Shown here: positions 17,848-29,600 of the stretch, one piece after another
How the letters are laid out: each line of letters starts with the position of its first letter
Numbering within the stretch: the first letter of the stretch is position 1
Origin: Microlunatus phosphovorus NM-1
Lineage (GTDB): Bacteria > Actinomycetota > Actinomycetes > Propionibacteriales > Propionibacteriaceae
Length of the DNA stretch: 64,000 nucleotides
Direction: 5' to 3'
NCBI RefSeq assembly: GCF_000270245.1
Contig: NC_015635.1
Location: 3,162,001 to 3,226,000, forward strand
Translations under genes and position numbers: made by a program
Notes under the pieces: model-generated
What the model was told of the DNA's origin: nothing
What the model saw: the letters and a program-made list of their open reading frames with translations, nothing else
The model's database searches: none

Positions 17848-18474
17848 GTGTACCTGATGCGGGTGTCCCTCCCCGACCGGCCCGGCTCGCTGGGCCTGGT
17901 CGCCAGTGCCGTGGGCAGCGTCGGCGGTGACATCAACGCGGTCGAGATCGTCGAGAAGGGCGACGGCGTGGTGGTGGACGACTTCATCGTCGATCTGCCG
18001 CCCGACCGGCTGCCCGAGACGATGATCGCCGCCTGCCAGCACCTGGACGACGTACGCGTGGAGTGGATCTCGCGCTATCCCGAGGGCGGCGGGCTGCAGT
18101 CCGACCTGGAGGCGCTCGAGCGGATGACCGCCGATCCGGCCAACGCGGCCGAGACGCTGGTGTCGCTGAGCCCCGTGGTCTTCCGCTCACACTGGTCGGT
18201 GTTGCTCGACGTGGCCGGCGATCGGGTGTCCACGCTTCGGGCGACCACGCTGGCACCTGAGTTCCACACCGCCAATGCCGGACCGCTCACCCCGTTCGAG
18301 ACGACGCACCGCTGCGATCTGGCGGCCGGTTGGCTGCCCGGCTGGGCCGAGTCGACGGCGGTCGTGGTGCCCCTGACGCGCGACCGGGTGATCGTCATCG
18401 GCCGGCACGGCGGGCCGCCGTTCCTCGACTCCGAGATCGCCCGGCTGCACCACCTGGCCGAACTGATCAAGTAG
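17848..18474 (+). CDS. ACT-domain protein
   Basis: A 208-residue cytosolic protein. The first 75 residues form an ACT domain (LMRVSLPDRPGSLGLVASAVGSVGG), the amino-acid-binding regulatory module. The rest is a longer alpha/beta domain (residues 90-208) with no recognised family. Such actinobacterial proteins are annotated only as amino-acid-binding ACT proteins. GTG start; divergent from DUF1015. A hairpin at 18500-18527 follows the stop. Confidence 0.8.
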   Translation: MYLMRVSLPDRPGSLGLVASAVGSVGGDINAVEIVEKGDGVVVDDFIVDLPPDRLPETMIAACQHLDDVRVEWISRYPEGGGLQSDLEALERMTADPANAAETLVSLSPVVFRSHWSVLLDVAGDRVSTLRATTLAPEFHTANAGPLTPFETTHRCDLAAGWLPGWAESTAVVVPLTRDRVIVIGRHGGPPFLDSEIARLHHLAELIK

Positions 18475-18499
18475 CCGTTCACCAAGTCGTCACTTCCCA

Positions 18500-18527
18500 G
18501 GGGACCTTCGACCCACCGAGGTTCCCC
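18500..18527 (+). terminator. Hairpin after the ACT gene
   Basis: GGGGACCTTCG pairs with CGAGGTTCCCC (two mismatched/wobble positions) around a six-base loop, 26 bp after the stop codon. Terminator by position; no T tract. Confidence 0.45.
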
Positions 18528-18605
18528 ATTGACCCTTGGAGTGAGTCTTGGTTTTCGGCGATCCTGGCCATGAGATCGAGTGCGATGGCCAAGGAGGCGA
18601 GTGTG

Positions 18606-19205
18606 ATGGCCAAGTCAGTCAGCAAGAAGGCGTCGGCCGGTAAGAAGTCGGCTGCCACCAAGAAGGCGTCGGGCAAGAAGGCGCTGGTGGTGTACGAGTC
18701 GATGTTCGGCAATACCGAGAAGGTCGCGCATGCCATTGGCGAAGGCCTTTCCGCGTCGCTGGAGGTCGAGGTCGTCGAGGTGAGCGAGGCCCCGGTAGAG
18801 CCGGGTCCGGACGTGACCCTGGTCGTCGCGGGCGGTCCGACACACGCCTTCGGGATGACTCGCGAAGAGACTCGGGCCGATGCCATCGAGCTCGGCGCGG
18901 AACACGGCGCCCGAGAGTTCGGGCTTCGGGAGTGGATCGACCGGCTCCCTGCCCGCCATGGCGGTCCCAGCCTGGCTACCTTCGACACCCGCTCCTTGGG
19001 CAGGCGTCGGATGCCTGGGTCGGCCGCGCGGGCAGCTGCCCGCGCCGCGCGTCGGCATGGCTACGACGAGGCTGCGCCGGCCGAGAGCTTCTTCGTCGCC
19101 GACACGGACGGACCGCTGGTCCCCGGTGAACTCGAGCGGGCGACCGATTGGGGCCGCGACCTGATCGCCCTGGTCAAGGTCACCGCCAAGGAGACCCGCC
19201 ACTGA
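18606..19205 (+). CDS. Flavodoxin-like protein with basic N-terminal tail
   Basis: A 199-residue protein. Residues 27-190 form a flavodoxin-like fold: ALVVYESMFGNTEKVA holds the FMN phosphate loop, and VAGGPTHAFGMT is the second isoalloxazine loop. Unusually, residues 2-25 are a Lys/Ala/Ser tail (AKSVSKKASAGKKSAATKK...) like those on actinobacterial histone-like proteins. ATG 18606 follows AAGGAGG by 8 bp; the in-frame ATG at 18585 lies upstream of that site and is unlikely. Likely an electron carrier or NAD(P)H-quinone-type protein, possibly held near nucleic acid or membrane by the tail. Confidence 0.85.
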   Translation: MAKSVSKKASAGKKSAATKKASGKKALVVYESMFGNTEKVAHAIGEGLSASLEVEVVEVSEAPVEPGPDVTLVVAGGPTHAFGMTREETRADAIELGAEHGAREFGLREWIDRLPARHGGPSLATFDTRSLGRRRMPGSAARAAARAARRHGYDEAAPAESFFVADTDGPLVPGELERATDWGRDLIALVKVTAKETRH

Positions 19206-19242
19206 TTGATCGGTAGCCCCGATCGGTCGGTAGCCTGCCCCG

Positions 19243-19746
19243 ATGACCTGGGGTGTGCTGCTGGCGTGGCTGACCTCGGTCGCGTTCGGCGTCGTCTCGG
19301 CGATTGTGCCGGTGGTGAACGCCGAGCTCTACGTGCTCGCCTCCCAGGTCACGCTGGAGGTCGGCGTGGTGCCGATCGCCGTGGGCGTCGGCATCGGCCA
19401 GACCATCGGCAAGTGCCTGCTCTTCTACGGCGTCCGGCGAGGCCGCCAGTTCCGCTTCGTCCAGGAGCATCGAGAGAAGGTCCGAGCCCAGCCACGTGGT
19501 CGAGTGCGCCAGGCGTTGCACGAGGCCATCCAGTTCCTGCTCCGCCTGGTCGGCACGAAACGCTGGGGTCTGCCGATCACCTTCGTCGCCGCCGTGGCCG
19601 GCATCCCACCGTTGTACGCCGTCGCGCTGTTGGCCGGCGCGACCCGCATGAAGCTGCTCTATTTCGCGCCAGTGGTGCTGGTGGGCCGGATCACCCGGTT
19701 CCTGCTGGTGGCGTACGGGGTGAACCTGCTCCCGTTCTGGCCGTGA
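19243..19746 (+). CDS. VTT/DedA-like small membrane protein
   Basis: A 167-residue integral membrane protein with about four hydrophobic segments. NAELYVLASQ, GVGIGQTIGKCLLFYGVRRG and a late GIPPLYAVALLAGATRM resemble the short VTT (SNARE-associated Golgi) proteins such as YqaA, thought to be lipid scramblases or transporters. It starts 37 bp after the flavodoxin gene on the same strand. Function not known. Confidence 0.75.
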   Translation: MTWGVLLAWLTSVAFGVVSAIVPVVNAELYVLASQVTLEVGVVPIAVGVGIGQTIGKCLLFYGVRRGRQFRFVQEHREKVRAQPRGRVRQALHEAIQFLLRLVGTKRWGLPITFVAAVAGIPPLYAVALLAGATRMKLLYFAPVVLVGRITRFLLVAYGVNLLPFWP

Positions 19747-19794
19747 GCTTCAGATGAGCCCGTCGAAACGGGCTGCGGTAGTGTCGGCGGCATC

Positions 19795-19833
19795 ATGAGC
19801 CAGGTGATCAAGCGAGGTAGCGGGAACCGCTAG
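19795..19833 (+). CDS. Possible 12-residue leader peptide (MSQVIKRGSGNR)
   Basis: A short ATG-TAG reading frame lies 147 bp before the ABC-2 exporter ATPase gene, and its 3' end is part of the first of three stem-loops. This is the layout of ribosome-stalling leader peptides that control drug exporters. The Shine-Dalgarno sequence is weak (GGCGG), so translation is uncertain. Confidence 0.3.
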   Translation: MSQVIKRGSGNR

Positions 19834-19898
19834 GTCCCGCCTCCCTCCTCGATACCCGGACCGTCCGGTCCGGTTCCGCCCGCCCCGAAGTGTTCGGG
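19820..19898 (+). promoter_or_regulatory. Structured 5' leader of the ABC-2 exporter operon
   Basis: Three consecutive perfect stems occur: 19820-19840 (GCGGGA/TCCCGC, 9-base loop), 19856-19873 (CCGGACC/GGTCCGG, 4-base loop) and 19884-19898 (CCCGAA/TTCGGG, 3-base loop). They fill most of the 230-bp gap between the VTT gene and the exporter ATPase. An attenuator or a riboswitch-like element is possible; no known riboswitch consensus was recognised. Confidence 0.45.
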
Positions 19899-19979
19899 AG
19901 CGGCGGCGTACGTGGTGTGGGTCCACGCTGGGCCGGCGATCACGTCCCGCCCGACTCCAACGAGCCCCTCGAGGTGATC

Positions 19980-21032
19980 ATGATGTCTGCTCTCTCCACC
20001 CGTTCCCACCCAGGCGACGTCGTCGTACGTTGCCGTGATCTGACCAAGCATTTCCGGTACCACGAGCAGCAACCCGGCCTCGCCGGAACGGTGCGGGCCC
20101 TTCTCCGCCGCCGTCACCGCACGCGGGTCGCGGTCGAAGGGCTGGATCTGGACCTGGCGCCGGGTGAGGTCTGCGGTCTGCTCGGTCGCAACGGCGCCGG
20201 CAAGACGACCACGATCAAGATGCTCTGCGGTTTGATCCAGCCGACCGCCGGGGAACTCAGCGTGCTCGGTGAGCGCCCGTCGCGCCGCTCGTTCACCTTC
20301 CTGCGCCAGATCTCGGTGATCTTCGGCCAGAAGAGCATGCTGTGGTGGGACCTCCCGGCCTACGACTCGCTGCTGCTGCACCGGCGGATGTACGACCTGA
20401 GCCGCAGTGAGTTCGACCTCGCGGTCGGGCAGCTCAGCGAACTGCTCGAGCTCGGCGACCTGCTGAGCATTCCTGTCCGCCGGCTCTCACTCGGGCAGCG
20501 GATGCGCTGCGAGCTGGCCCTGGCGCTGTTGCATTCACCTCGGCTGCTCTTCGCCGACGAGCCGACCATCGGGCTGGATGTCTTGGGCAAGCGCGTCATC
20601 CGCGACTTCCTGGCCCGGGTCAATGTCGAACTCGGCACCAGCATCGTGCTGACCAGCCATGACATGGACGATGTCGCGGCCCTGTGCCCGAGAGTGGTGC
20701 TGATCGACCACGGAACCAAGCGCTACGACGGTGATCTGACCGGGCTGGCCCGCTCGGTGCGGCCCGCCAAGCAGATGATGGTGACGTTCACGGCGGAGCC
20801 GCAACTACCCGATCCGCTGCCACCTGGCGTAACGGTGGTTGGCCGGCCTGCCCCGGATGTGCTGCAGCTCGACATCGACCGGGAGTGGCTGGCTGAGGTT
20901 CTCACCGCGGTGTCCGGGTGGGGTCCGGTGGTCGACCTGGAAGTGACCGACGCCGACCTCGACGAGGTGATGGTCAGCGTGTTCGACGGTTTCCCCGAGC
21001 AGCGGTCGCCCGGCGAAAGCCGCTCGGCATGA
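19980..21032 (+). CDS. ABC-2 type exporter ATP-binding protein
   Basis: A 350-residue ATPase. Walker A GRNGAGKTT, the Q-loop FGQKSMLWW, the signature LSLGQ, Walker B LLFADEPTIGLD and H-loop LTSHDMDD are all visible, as in the YbhF/DrrA-like group; the GQKSMLWWDLP stretch marks the subfamily that works with two paired membrane proteins. ATG 19980 (or 19983) follows GAGGTGATC. The stop overlaps the next permease ATG. The C-terminal ~90 residues form an extra alpha/beta domain. Substrate unknown, possibly a drug or lipid. Confidence 0.9.
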   Translation: MMSALSTRSHPGDVVVRCRDLTKHFRYHEQQPGLAGTVRALLRRRHRTRVAVEGLDLDLAPGEVCGLLGRNGAGKTTTIKMLCGLIQPTAGELSVLGERPSRRSFTFLRQISVIFGQKSMLWWDLPAYDSLLLHRRMYDLSRSEFDLAVGQLSELLELGDLLSIPVRRLSLGQRMRCELALALLHSPRLLFADEPTIGLDVLGKRVIRDFLARVNVELGTSIVLTSHDMDDVAALCPRVVLIDHGTKRYDGDLTGLARSVRPAKQMMVTFTAEPQLPDPLPPGVTVVGRPAPDVLQLDIDREWLAEVLTAVSGWGPVVDLEVTDADLDEVMVSVFDGFPEQRSPGESRSA

Positions 21033-21826
21033 TCGCCCGGACGGCGCGCACCTTCGGGGCTCTGGTGTCGCGCGACATCCAGATCACCTTGACCTACCGT
21101 GCGTGGTTGTTCTGGCTGCTGTTGGGCAATCTCCCGGTGCCGGTGATCTCGTTGCTGGTCTGGCAGGGCGCTGCGGCACTCGGCGCGGAGCTGTCGGTCG
21201 AACAGGACTACCTGGTGACCTACTTCGTCCTGGTCGCACTGGTCAGCATGCTGACCAGCAGCTGGTCGGCCGGATTCCTGGCCGATAGCATCCGGCTCGG
21301 CGATCTTGCCTCGTGGCTGGTCCGTCCGTGCTCCACCCACCTGAACGGGATCGCCAACAACGTGGCGGAGAAGATCGCCAAGCTCGTCTTGATGGTGCCG
21401 ATGGTCGCCGTCCTCGCGCTGCTCATGCATCGCCAGATCAGCCTGCCCACCGACCCACTGCGTTGGCTCGGCTTCGGGGTGGCGATCGTGCTGGGCTCGG
21501 TGATCATGTTCGCCCTCGACGTCCTGATCGGCAGCTTGGCCTTCTGGGTCGACGAGGTGTCGGGGGTGCTCCGAGCGAAGAGTCTGGTCGCCGGCGTGCT
21601 GTCCGGGGCGGTCCTGCCGCTCGCCCTCATGCCTGCCGTGCTTCAGCCGGCGCTCGCGGTCCAGCCGTTCCGGTACGTCGTGTCGTTCCCGCTGGAGGTC
21701 CTCCTCCTGCCGACGATTCCCGGATCGGGCTTTGCGCTCGCGACCGGCTGGGCCGCGGCGCTCAGCGCGACGGCCGCCGTGGTCTGGCGGATCGGGCTCC
21801 GCGGCTATCAGGCGGCAGGAGCATGA
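21029..21826 (+). CDS. ABC-2 type exporter permease subunit 1
   Basis: A 265-residue membrane protein with six predicted hydrophobic segments (first around TYRAWLFWLLLGNLPVPVIS) and no ATP motifs, of the ABC-2/YhgE-like class. The ATG overlaps the ATPase stop by 4 bp and its own stop overlaps the next permease start by 4 bp. Same length as its partner (265 residues), as expected for a heterodimeric channel. Confidence 0.85.
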   Translation: MIARTARTFGALVSRDIQITLTYRAWLFWLLLGNLPVPVISLLVWQGAAALGAELSVEQDYLVTYFVLVALVSMLTSSWSAGFLADSIRLGDLASWLVRPCSTHLNGIANNVAEKIAKLVLMVPMVAVLALLMHRQISLPTDPLRWLGFGVAIVLGSVIMFALDVLIGSLAFWVDEVSGVLRAKSLVAGVLSGAVLPLALMPAVLQPALAVQPFRYVVSFPLEVLLLPTIPGSGFALATGWAAALSATAAVVWRIGLRGYQAAGA

Positions 21827-22620
21827 GGACCCTACGACGACATCTGCTCGTGTGGTGGCAGGTGACGGTCCAGGCGATCCGCCGAGATCTGCAGTTCCGG
21901 TCGCAGGCGGCCACGACCCTTCTCACCAGCATCGTCGAGCTGGGCCTGGCGCTGGTGCCGGTGTTGATCCTCGCCTCGGTCGCCGGGACGGCGAGCGGTT
22001 GGTCCGCGCCCTTGGCCCTGGCTGTCAGCGGTGCGTACGGGATCTCGGCCGCTGTCTTGGACTGCTTCGTCGGCCCCAACTGCGCCCGCATGGACCGCTA
22101 CATTCGCGAGGGCGAGCTGGACCTGCTGCTGATGCGGCCGGTCAGGACCGGTTTCCTCGCCGCGGTGCGCTGGGTTGCGCCATCCGAACTCGCCGCTATG
22201 GTGCCCAGTGCCGGGCTCCTGGTGATTGGCCTGCGGCTCGCCGACGTCCAGCCGGACACCGCGTCCGTCGCCCTGGCCGTCGGTTGGGCCCTTGTCGGGG
22301 TGGTCGCGTTCGCTCTTCTGTGGCTGAACCTGTCGTACTCGGCGTTCTGGATGGATGGCTCTGAACCGGTCCCCTTCGTCGTGCTGTCGCTGCGAACCGC
22401 GGGCCGGTACCCGCGGTCGTACTTCCCCCAGCCGGCGCGGGTCGTGCTGGCCACCGCGATCCCTGCCGGGCTGCTGGGAGCCGTGCCTGTCGAGGCCTTG
22501 CTGGGAGACGGCTCGGTGGGCCTGCTCGCGGTCGCGGCCCTTGGGCTGCTCGGCGCGGGCGGATTGACTGCGCTGCACTGGTCGATCGCCCTGCGGCGCT
22601 ACTCGGGAGCAAGCACCTGA
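21823..22620 (+). CDS. ABC-2 type exporter permease subunit 2
   Basis: A 265-residue membrane protein with six hydrophobic segments. EGELDLLLMRPV near residue 95 is the short conserved loop of this ABC-2 subfamily, and its partner has the similar LGDLASWLVRPC. Last gene of the exporter operon. A palindromic repeat at 22636 lies 15 bp after its stop and can end transcription from both sides. Confidence 0.85.
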   Translation: MRTLRRHLLVWWQVTVQAIRRDLQFRSQAATTLLTSIVELGLALVPVLILASVAGTASGWSAPLALAVSGAYGISAAVLDCFVGPNCARMDRYIREGELDLLLMRPVRTGFLAAVRWVAPSELAAMVPSAGLLVIGLRLADVQPDTASVALAVGWALVGVVAFALLWLNLSYSAFWMDGSEPVPFVVLSLRTAGRYPRSYFPQPARVVLATAIPAGLLGAVPVEALLGDGSVGLLAVAALGLLGAGGLTALHWSIALRRYSGAST

Positions 22621-22635
22621 ACGCAGATCGGGTGA

Positions 22636-22692
22636 CGAGAAGGAGCTTTGGCACCCGTTTCGGCCGGAATCGGGTACCAAAACTCCTTCTCG
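22636..22692. repeat. Palindromic repeat element, copy 2 (bidirectional terminator-like)
   Basis: Arms of 21 bp (22636-22656 and 22672-22692), two mismatches, around 15 bases. The arm CGAGAAGGAGCTTTGGCACC is nearly the same as copy 1 at 4222. It lies between two convergent genes. Confidence 0.85.
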
Positions 22693-22711
22693 CCGAGCGA
22701 GAATGCCGAAG

Positions 22712-22945
22712 CTAGCTCTGATCGCCGAGCCCGAAGCCGATGTTGCCGGTCATCAGGTAGTAGACGTACCAGCCGAGCAGAAAGCAGGCCAATAGAGCGC
22801 CGAACAGTGCCAGGCTGACCCAGATCCGCATCCGCCGCTTGGACTTGGTGGTCGGCACCATCTCCGGACCCCACTCGCCCAGGTTGGGCTGCACCCGCGG
22901 TGGCGTACCCGCGTTCAGGTTCAAGTTGGAGAAGACCTTCGGCAC
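22712..22945 (-). CDS. Small single-span membrane protein
   Basis: A 77-residue protein with a soluble basic N-terminal part and one transmembrane segment (IWVSLALFGALLACFLLGWY, residues 42-61). It starts at GTG with no clear ribosome binding site. No family recognised. It is the last gene before the convergent exporter operon. Confidence 0.55.
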   Translation of the reverse strand: MPKVFSNLNLNAGTPPRVQPNLGEWGPEMVPTTKSKRRMRIWVSLALFGALLACFLLGWYVYYLMTGNIGFGLGDQS

Positions 22946-23003
22946 CCGACCAGGGTAGTCGGCAGTCAGGCACGGGAGACTCGGCCGTGTGTGATTGGCC
23001 GCA

Positions 23004-23246
23004 TCAGTCCAGGTCCGCCCACACTCTCGCAGCGTTCTGCCTGGCCCATGCAGCAAACGATGCCAGGTCAGGATCCTCCCCCTGAGTCGCGTAGATGGCG
23101 GCGTCCCGCTCGGCGCGCTGCCGCCGAGCCGCGCGGCGCAGGAGCTTGCTGAGGACGGCCTCACGGCCCTGCCCGGATCGCTCGACTTCCTGATCGAGGA
23201 AGCTGACGGCATCCTCGGGAAGACGGACGGTGATCTGGACACTCAT
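23004..23246 (-). CDS. Ribbon-helix-helix antitoxin-like protein without a toxin partner
   Basis: An 80-residue protein. The first 45 residues (MSVQITVRLPEDAVSFLDQE..., KLLRRAARR) are a ribbon-helix-helix DNA-binding domain as in MazE/CopG-type antitoxins, followed by a charged C-terminal tail that would bind a toxin. No toxin gene follows: the next gene on the strand is the small membrane protein. Two direct repeats overlapping the start codon look like its own operator. May be a solitary antitoxin or a plain regulator. Confidence 0.7.
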   Translation of the reverse strand: MSVQITVRLPEDAVSFLDQEVERSGQGREAVLSKLLRRAARRQRAERDAAIYATQGEDPDLASFAAWARQNAARVWADLD

Positions 23247-23262
23247 ACCAAGTGCATACCAA
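23244..23262. promoter_or_regulatory. Direct-repeat operator of the RHH gene
   Basis: The octamer CATACCAA occurs at 23244-23251 and again at 23255-23262, 11 bp apart, one helical turn. One copy covers the ATG. Ribbon-helix-helix dimers bind such spaced repeats side by side, so self-repression is likely. Confidence 0.55.
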
Positions 23263-23286
23263 TGTGGTGGGCAATTGGGAATAGGT

Positions 23287-25921
<2,635 letters not shown>

Positions 25922-25925
<4 letters not shown>

Positions 25926-26569
25926 TTGATCCCCTCTCTTGCCGCCCGCACTCGCGCCACTTGCCGACGGCTTTTCACTCTGCTGCCGCAGCTTCGCATG
26001 CTGCACCAGCGCCGGGTGCCGCTCTTGCTGAGGTCCAAGAACAACCAGCCACAGTGACCGTCGTCGCCCGGGCAACGTCGAACCCGGGCAAGTCGTTCGG
26101 AAACCGCAAGGTCAACAGCGGATCGGGCGATCGGCCAGACCACCTGATCGAGGGGTCCACGGTCCGGCCAGCACCAATCGAGTCCACCCGAAACGGCGCC
26201 CAGGGATGCCTGACGGAGCGTCTGAAGGTACGCCTCCCGGATGACATCGAGCGCCGGAGCCGGGACGCGATCGCCGTCGGCGGCCGTCGAGAACGCCCGG
26301 TAGACCGCCTCGCGCAGTCCTCGGGCGTCGGCCAGCACCATGTCGGCAGCGACGGGATCGTCAGCTGCCGCTGTCTCCAACGCCGTCGCTTGCCCGGTCG
26401 TCAACACACCCGCCCAAACGGCCCACCGGACCAGTTGCCGGTAGTCGGCGACATAGTCGCGCCCTTGCTCTCCAGGCGGCGGCCGCCGTGGGCCAACCGT
26501 GTTGGCGAAATCCAAGCAGGCACTGCCGCCGACTAAAGCCGGCCACCCCGACGTCCGCACAGCACCCAT
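25922..26569 (-). CDS. ABATE/CGNR zinc-finger transcriptional regulator
   Basis: A 215-residue regulator. The N-terminal ABATE domain (GGSACLDFANTVGPR) is thought to bind a small ligand; the C-terminal CGNR zinc finger has Cys in RRCPGDDGHCGW and RRWCSMRSCGSRVKSRR (here CGSR). Such proteins often control a neighbouring exporter. It is divergent from an MFS exporter with a dyad between them, and co-translated with the deaminase, so a response to a nucleoside-like or drug-like compound is possible. Confidence 0.87.
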
Positions 26570-26621
26570 CGCTCTCGCACCATCGCCTTCTCCCGTCGAG
26601 CCCTGATACTATCACCGTTCA

Positions 26622-26649
26622 ATACCATCAAACTAGTTTATGCCGGTAT
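26622..26649. promoter_or_regulatory. Dyad in the divergent CGNR/MFS promoter region
   Basis: A perfect 10-bp palindrome AAACTAGTTT (26630-26639) lies within outer half-sites ATACC (26622) and GGTAT (26645). The A/T-rich stretch stands out from the G/C-rich surroundings and lies midway between the two divergent starts. A likely binding site of the CGNR regulator. Confidence 0.45.
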
Positions 26650-26673
26650 GTCACCTAGTCACCGAGAGTAGCT

Positions 26674-28047
26674 ATGACCCCGAGCAACAGAGGCAGTGGC
26701 CAAGTCACCGCGATACCACCGGCAGCCCCGAGCCCAAAGCGGACGTTTGCCGGCATCTTTGTCACCGTTTGGGCGAACTTCACCGCATTCGGCGTGGCCG
26801 TGCCGGTGATCCCCACGCTCGTCACCCAGACGATCGGCGGCTCTGCCACGCTTGTCGGTGCCGCCTTCGCGACGGCGGCAGTCCTGGCCCTGGTCTTCCG
26901 ACCGGTCGCAGGTCGACTCGCCCAGCGGCACGGCCCTCGCCGCGTGATGATGCTGGGTTCGCTGCTGGCCGCGCTGGCCGCCGCGGCGTACGCCTTGCCG
27001 TTCGGCGAAGCTGGACTCTTGTCGGTACGGATCGCCATCGGAACCGCTGAGGCACTCGTGATGACCGCCGGCGCAGTCTGGACGGTCTCGCTCGCTCCAG
27101 TTTCACGTCGCGGACGGATCATCGGCATCTACGGCCTGTCCATGTGGGGCGGGCTCGCGGCCGGTCCGATCCTGGGCGAACTCGCCTATCGGCTGGGCTC
27201 GTATTCGCTGGTCTGGGCAACAGCCGCCGCTTTGTCAATCTCGGCGTCCATCGTGTTGGCGGCACTCCCGAAAGGCGAGCGCAGCGACAGCCCCGTATCG
27301 GCCCGGTTGCTGCCGCCCGCCGCGATCTTGCCTGGACTCGCACTGGCCGCCGGCGGCTTCGGGTACGCGGCCGTCACCAGCTTCGGCGCGTTGGCGATGG
27401 CCAGCCGAGGGATCGACGGTGGCTCCATCCTGCTGAGTCTGTTCAGCGCCGCGTACGTGTTGGTTCGCTTGCTCGCCGGTGGGCTTTCCGACCGGTTCGG
27501 TCCGGTTCCGCTCATCCTGGCCGCAGCCACACTCGAAGCGACCGGTCTGACGCTGATCGCGCTGGCGCCGAACTGGGGTCTGGCCGCGGCAGGGGCCGTC
27601 ATCGCCGGGGGTGGGTTCACCCTCCTCTACCCATCCCTGGCCATCATCGCCGTTGCCACCGCGCCCGAATCCGAACGTGGCGCGACCCTCGGTGCGGTCA
27701 GCTCGTTCTTCGATCTGTCGATCGGAGTGGCCGGCTTGGCCGGCGGCGCACTCGCGGCGGTGAGCTACTCAGCTGTCTTCGGCCTCTCCGCGGTCCTCGC
27801 TCTGACCGCGATCGCCGCTGCCATTGCCGCACTGCGACGATCACGATCGCGGGATGACAGCCGAGACCGGTCGCTCGCCGACCGCTCGCAGGCCGCTATT
27901 CGGTCCGGTCAGGGTCGCTCGCGAGAGCGTCCTCGACCCGCCGGACCTTCGCGTGCAGCATGTCGGTGTGCCCGGGGCGGATATCGGCCTTCAGCACGAG
28001 TGATACGCGTGCGGCATCCGCGGCGATCGCCTCGGTTGCGCGTTTGA
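26674..28047 (+). CDS. MFS transporter, probable drug exporter
   Basis: A 457-residue membrane protein with about 12 helices. The loop 2-3 motif ([16 protein letters not shown]) and its repeat [10 protein letters not shown] identify the major facilitator family. Residues after about 395 ([14 protein letters not shown]...) are a 60-residue Arg/Ser/Pro-rich tail that runs 152 bp antisense into the thiamine-binding gene. A frame change near 27845 would end the protein at 27857, close to a normal length, so the tail may result from an indel. Divergent from the CGNR regulator, which probably controls it. Confidence 0.85.
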   Translation: MTPSNRGSGQVTAIPPAAPSPKRTFAGIFVTVWANFTAFGVAVPVIPTLVTQTIGGSATLVGAAFATAAVLALVFRPVAGRLAQRHGPRRVMMLGSLLAALAAAAYALPFGEAGLLSVRIAIGTAEALVMTAGAVWTVSLAPVSRRGRIIGIYGLSMWGGLAAGPILGELAYRLGSYSLVWATAAALSISASIVLAALPKGERSDSPVSARLLPPAAILPGLALAAGGFGYAAVTSFGALAMASRGIDGGSILLSLFSAAYVLVRLLAGGLSDRFGPVPLILAAATLEATGLTLIALAPNWGLAAAGAVIAGGGFTLLYPSLAIIAVATAPESERGATLGAVSSFFDLSIGVAGLAGGALAAVSYSAVFGLSAVLALTAIAAAIAALRRSRSRDDSRDRSLADRSQAAIRSGQGRSRERPRPAGPSRAACRCARGGYRPSARVIRVRHPRRSPRLRV

Positions 28048-28207
28048 CGACATCCATCACCTCGTCCCATTCGCCTTCGATGGTGGTGAACATGGACGTC
28101 GTCTCGTTGGGGAGTCCCGATTCACGGACCACGCGGACGGCTTTGGCGACGGCATCGCCCACACTGGCGTCGCCGCCGGTGGGAGCGACGGAGAAGGCGA
28201 CCAACAT
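27896..28207 (-). CDS. MTH1187 family (UPF0045) thiamine-binding-like protein
   Basis: A 103-residue protein of the MTH1187/YkoF-like fold. [36 protein letters not shown]-like [18 protein letters not shown] and [12 protein letters not shown] match the family, which binds thiamine in some members. ATG 28207 is preceded by AGGTTGG. It overlaps the end of the MFS gene on the other strand and is divergent from galE. Confidence 0.85.
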   Translation of the reverse strand: MLVAFSVAPTGGDASVGDAVAKAVRVVRESGLPNETTSMFTTIEGEWDEVMDVVKRATEAIAADAARVSLVLKADIRPGHTDMLHAKVRRVEDALASDPDRTE

Positions 28208-28274
28208 GGACACCAACCTACGGCCAGCTGACCGGGCGCGCGCTGATGGGCCATAGTCGGTAGGCTCGAGCACC

Positions 28275-29288
<1,014 letters not shown>

Positions 29289-29289
29289 C

Positions 29290-29554
29290 CCATCCCTCCT
29301 CCTGATCCAGCGCCGCGGCGGCCGTCCGCAGGTCAGCGACCAGCGCTGCGTACGCCTCTTCACGCTCAGCACCGTCGGTCGTCCGCAGGACGGCAGAAGG
29401 GTGCGCGGTCGCCAACAGCGTGCGCGGTTGGCCGTCGATCTCAGCCTCGACCAGCCGCCCGCGATCCCTGGTGAGCCGAAAGCCATTGCCGAGCAGCGAC
29501 TTTGCGTAGCGTCTTGAGGTCGGCGTCCTGCGGCACCCACTCTTGCGCACTCAT
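29290..29554 (-). pseudogene. Relic of a UdgX-type uracil-DNA glycosylase
   Basis: Two pieces of one gene remain. From ATG 29554 the frame reads MSAQEWVPQDADLKTLR, the usual N-terminus. It then joins in another frame to the C-terminal part: KSLLGNGFRLTRDRGRLVEA, TLLATAHPSAVLRT and EEAYAALVADLRTAA, typical of UdgX/family 4-5 glycosylases. The roughly 110 residues in between, with the active-site loops, are missing, so an internal deletion with a frame change has destroyed the gene. The frame has no stop before galE. Recognition is by motif memory. Confidence 0.7.
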
Positions 29555-29600
29555 CGGTCGATCCGTACCCACTTCGGATAGGGCTCACGCGGCTCGGCAG

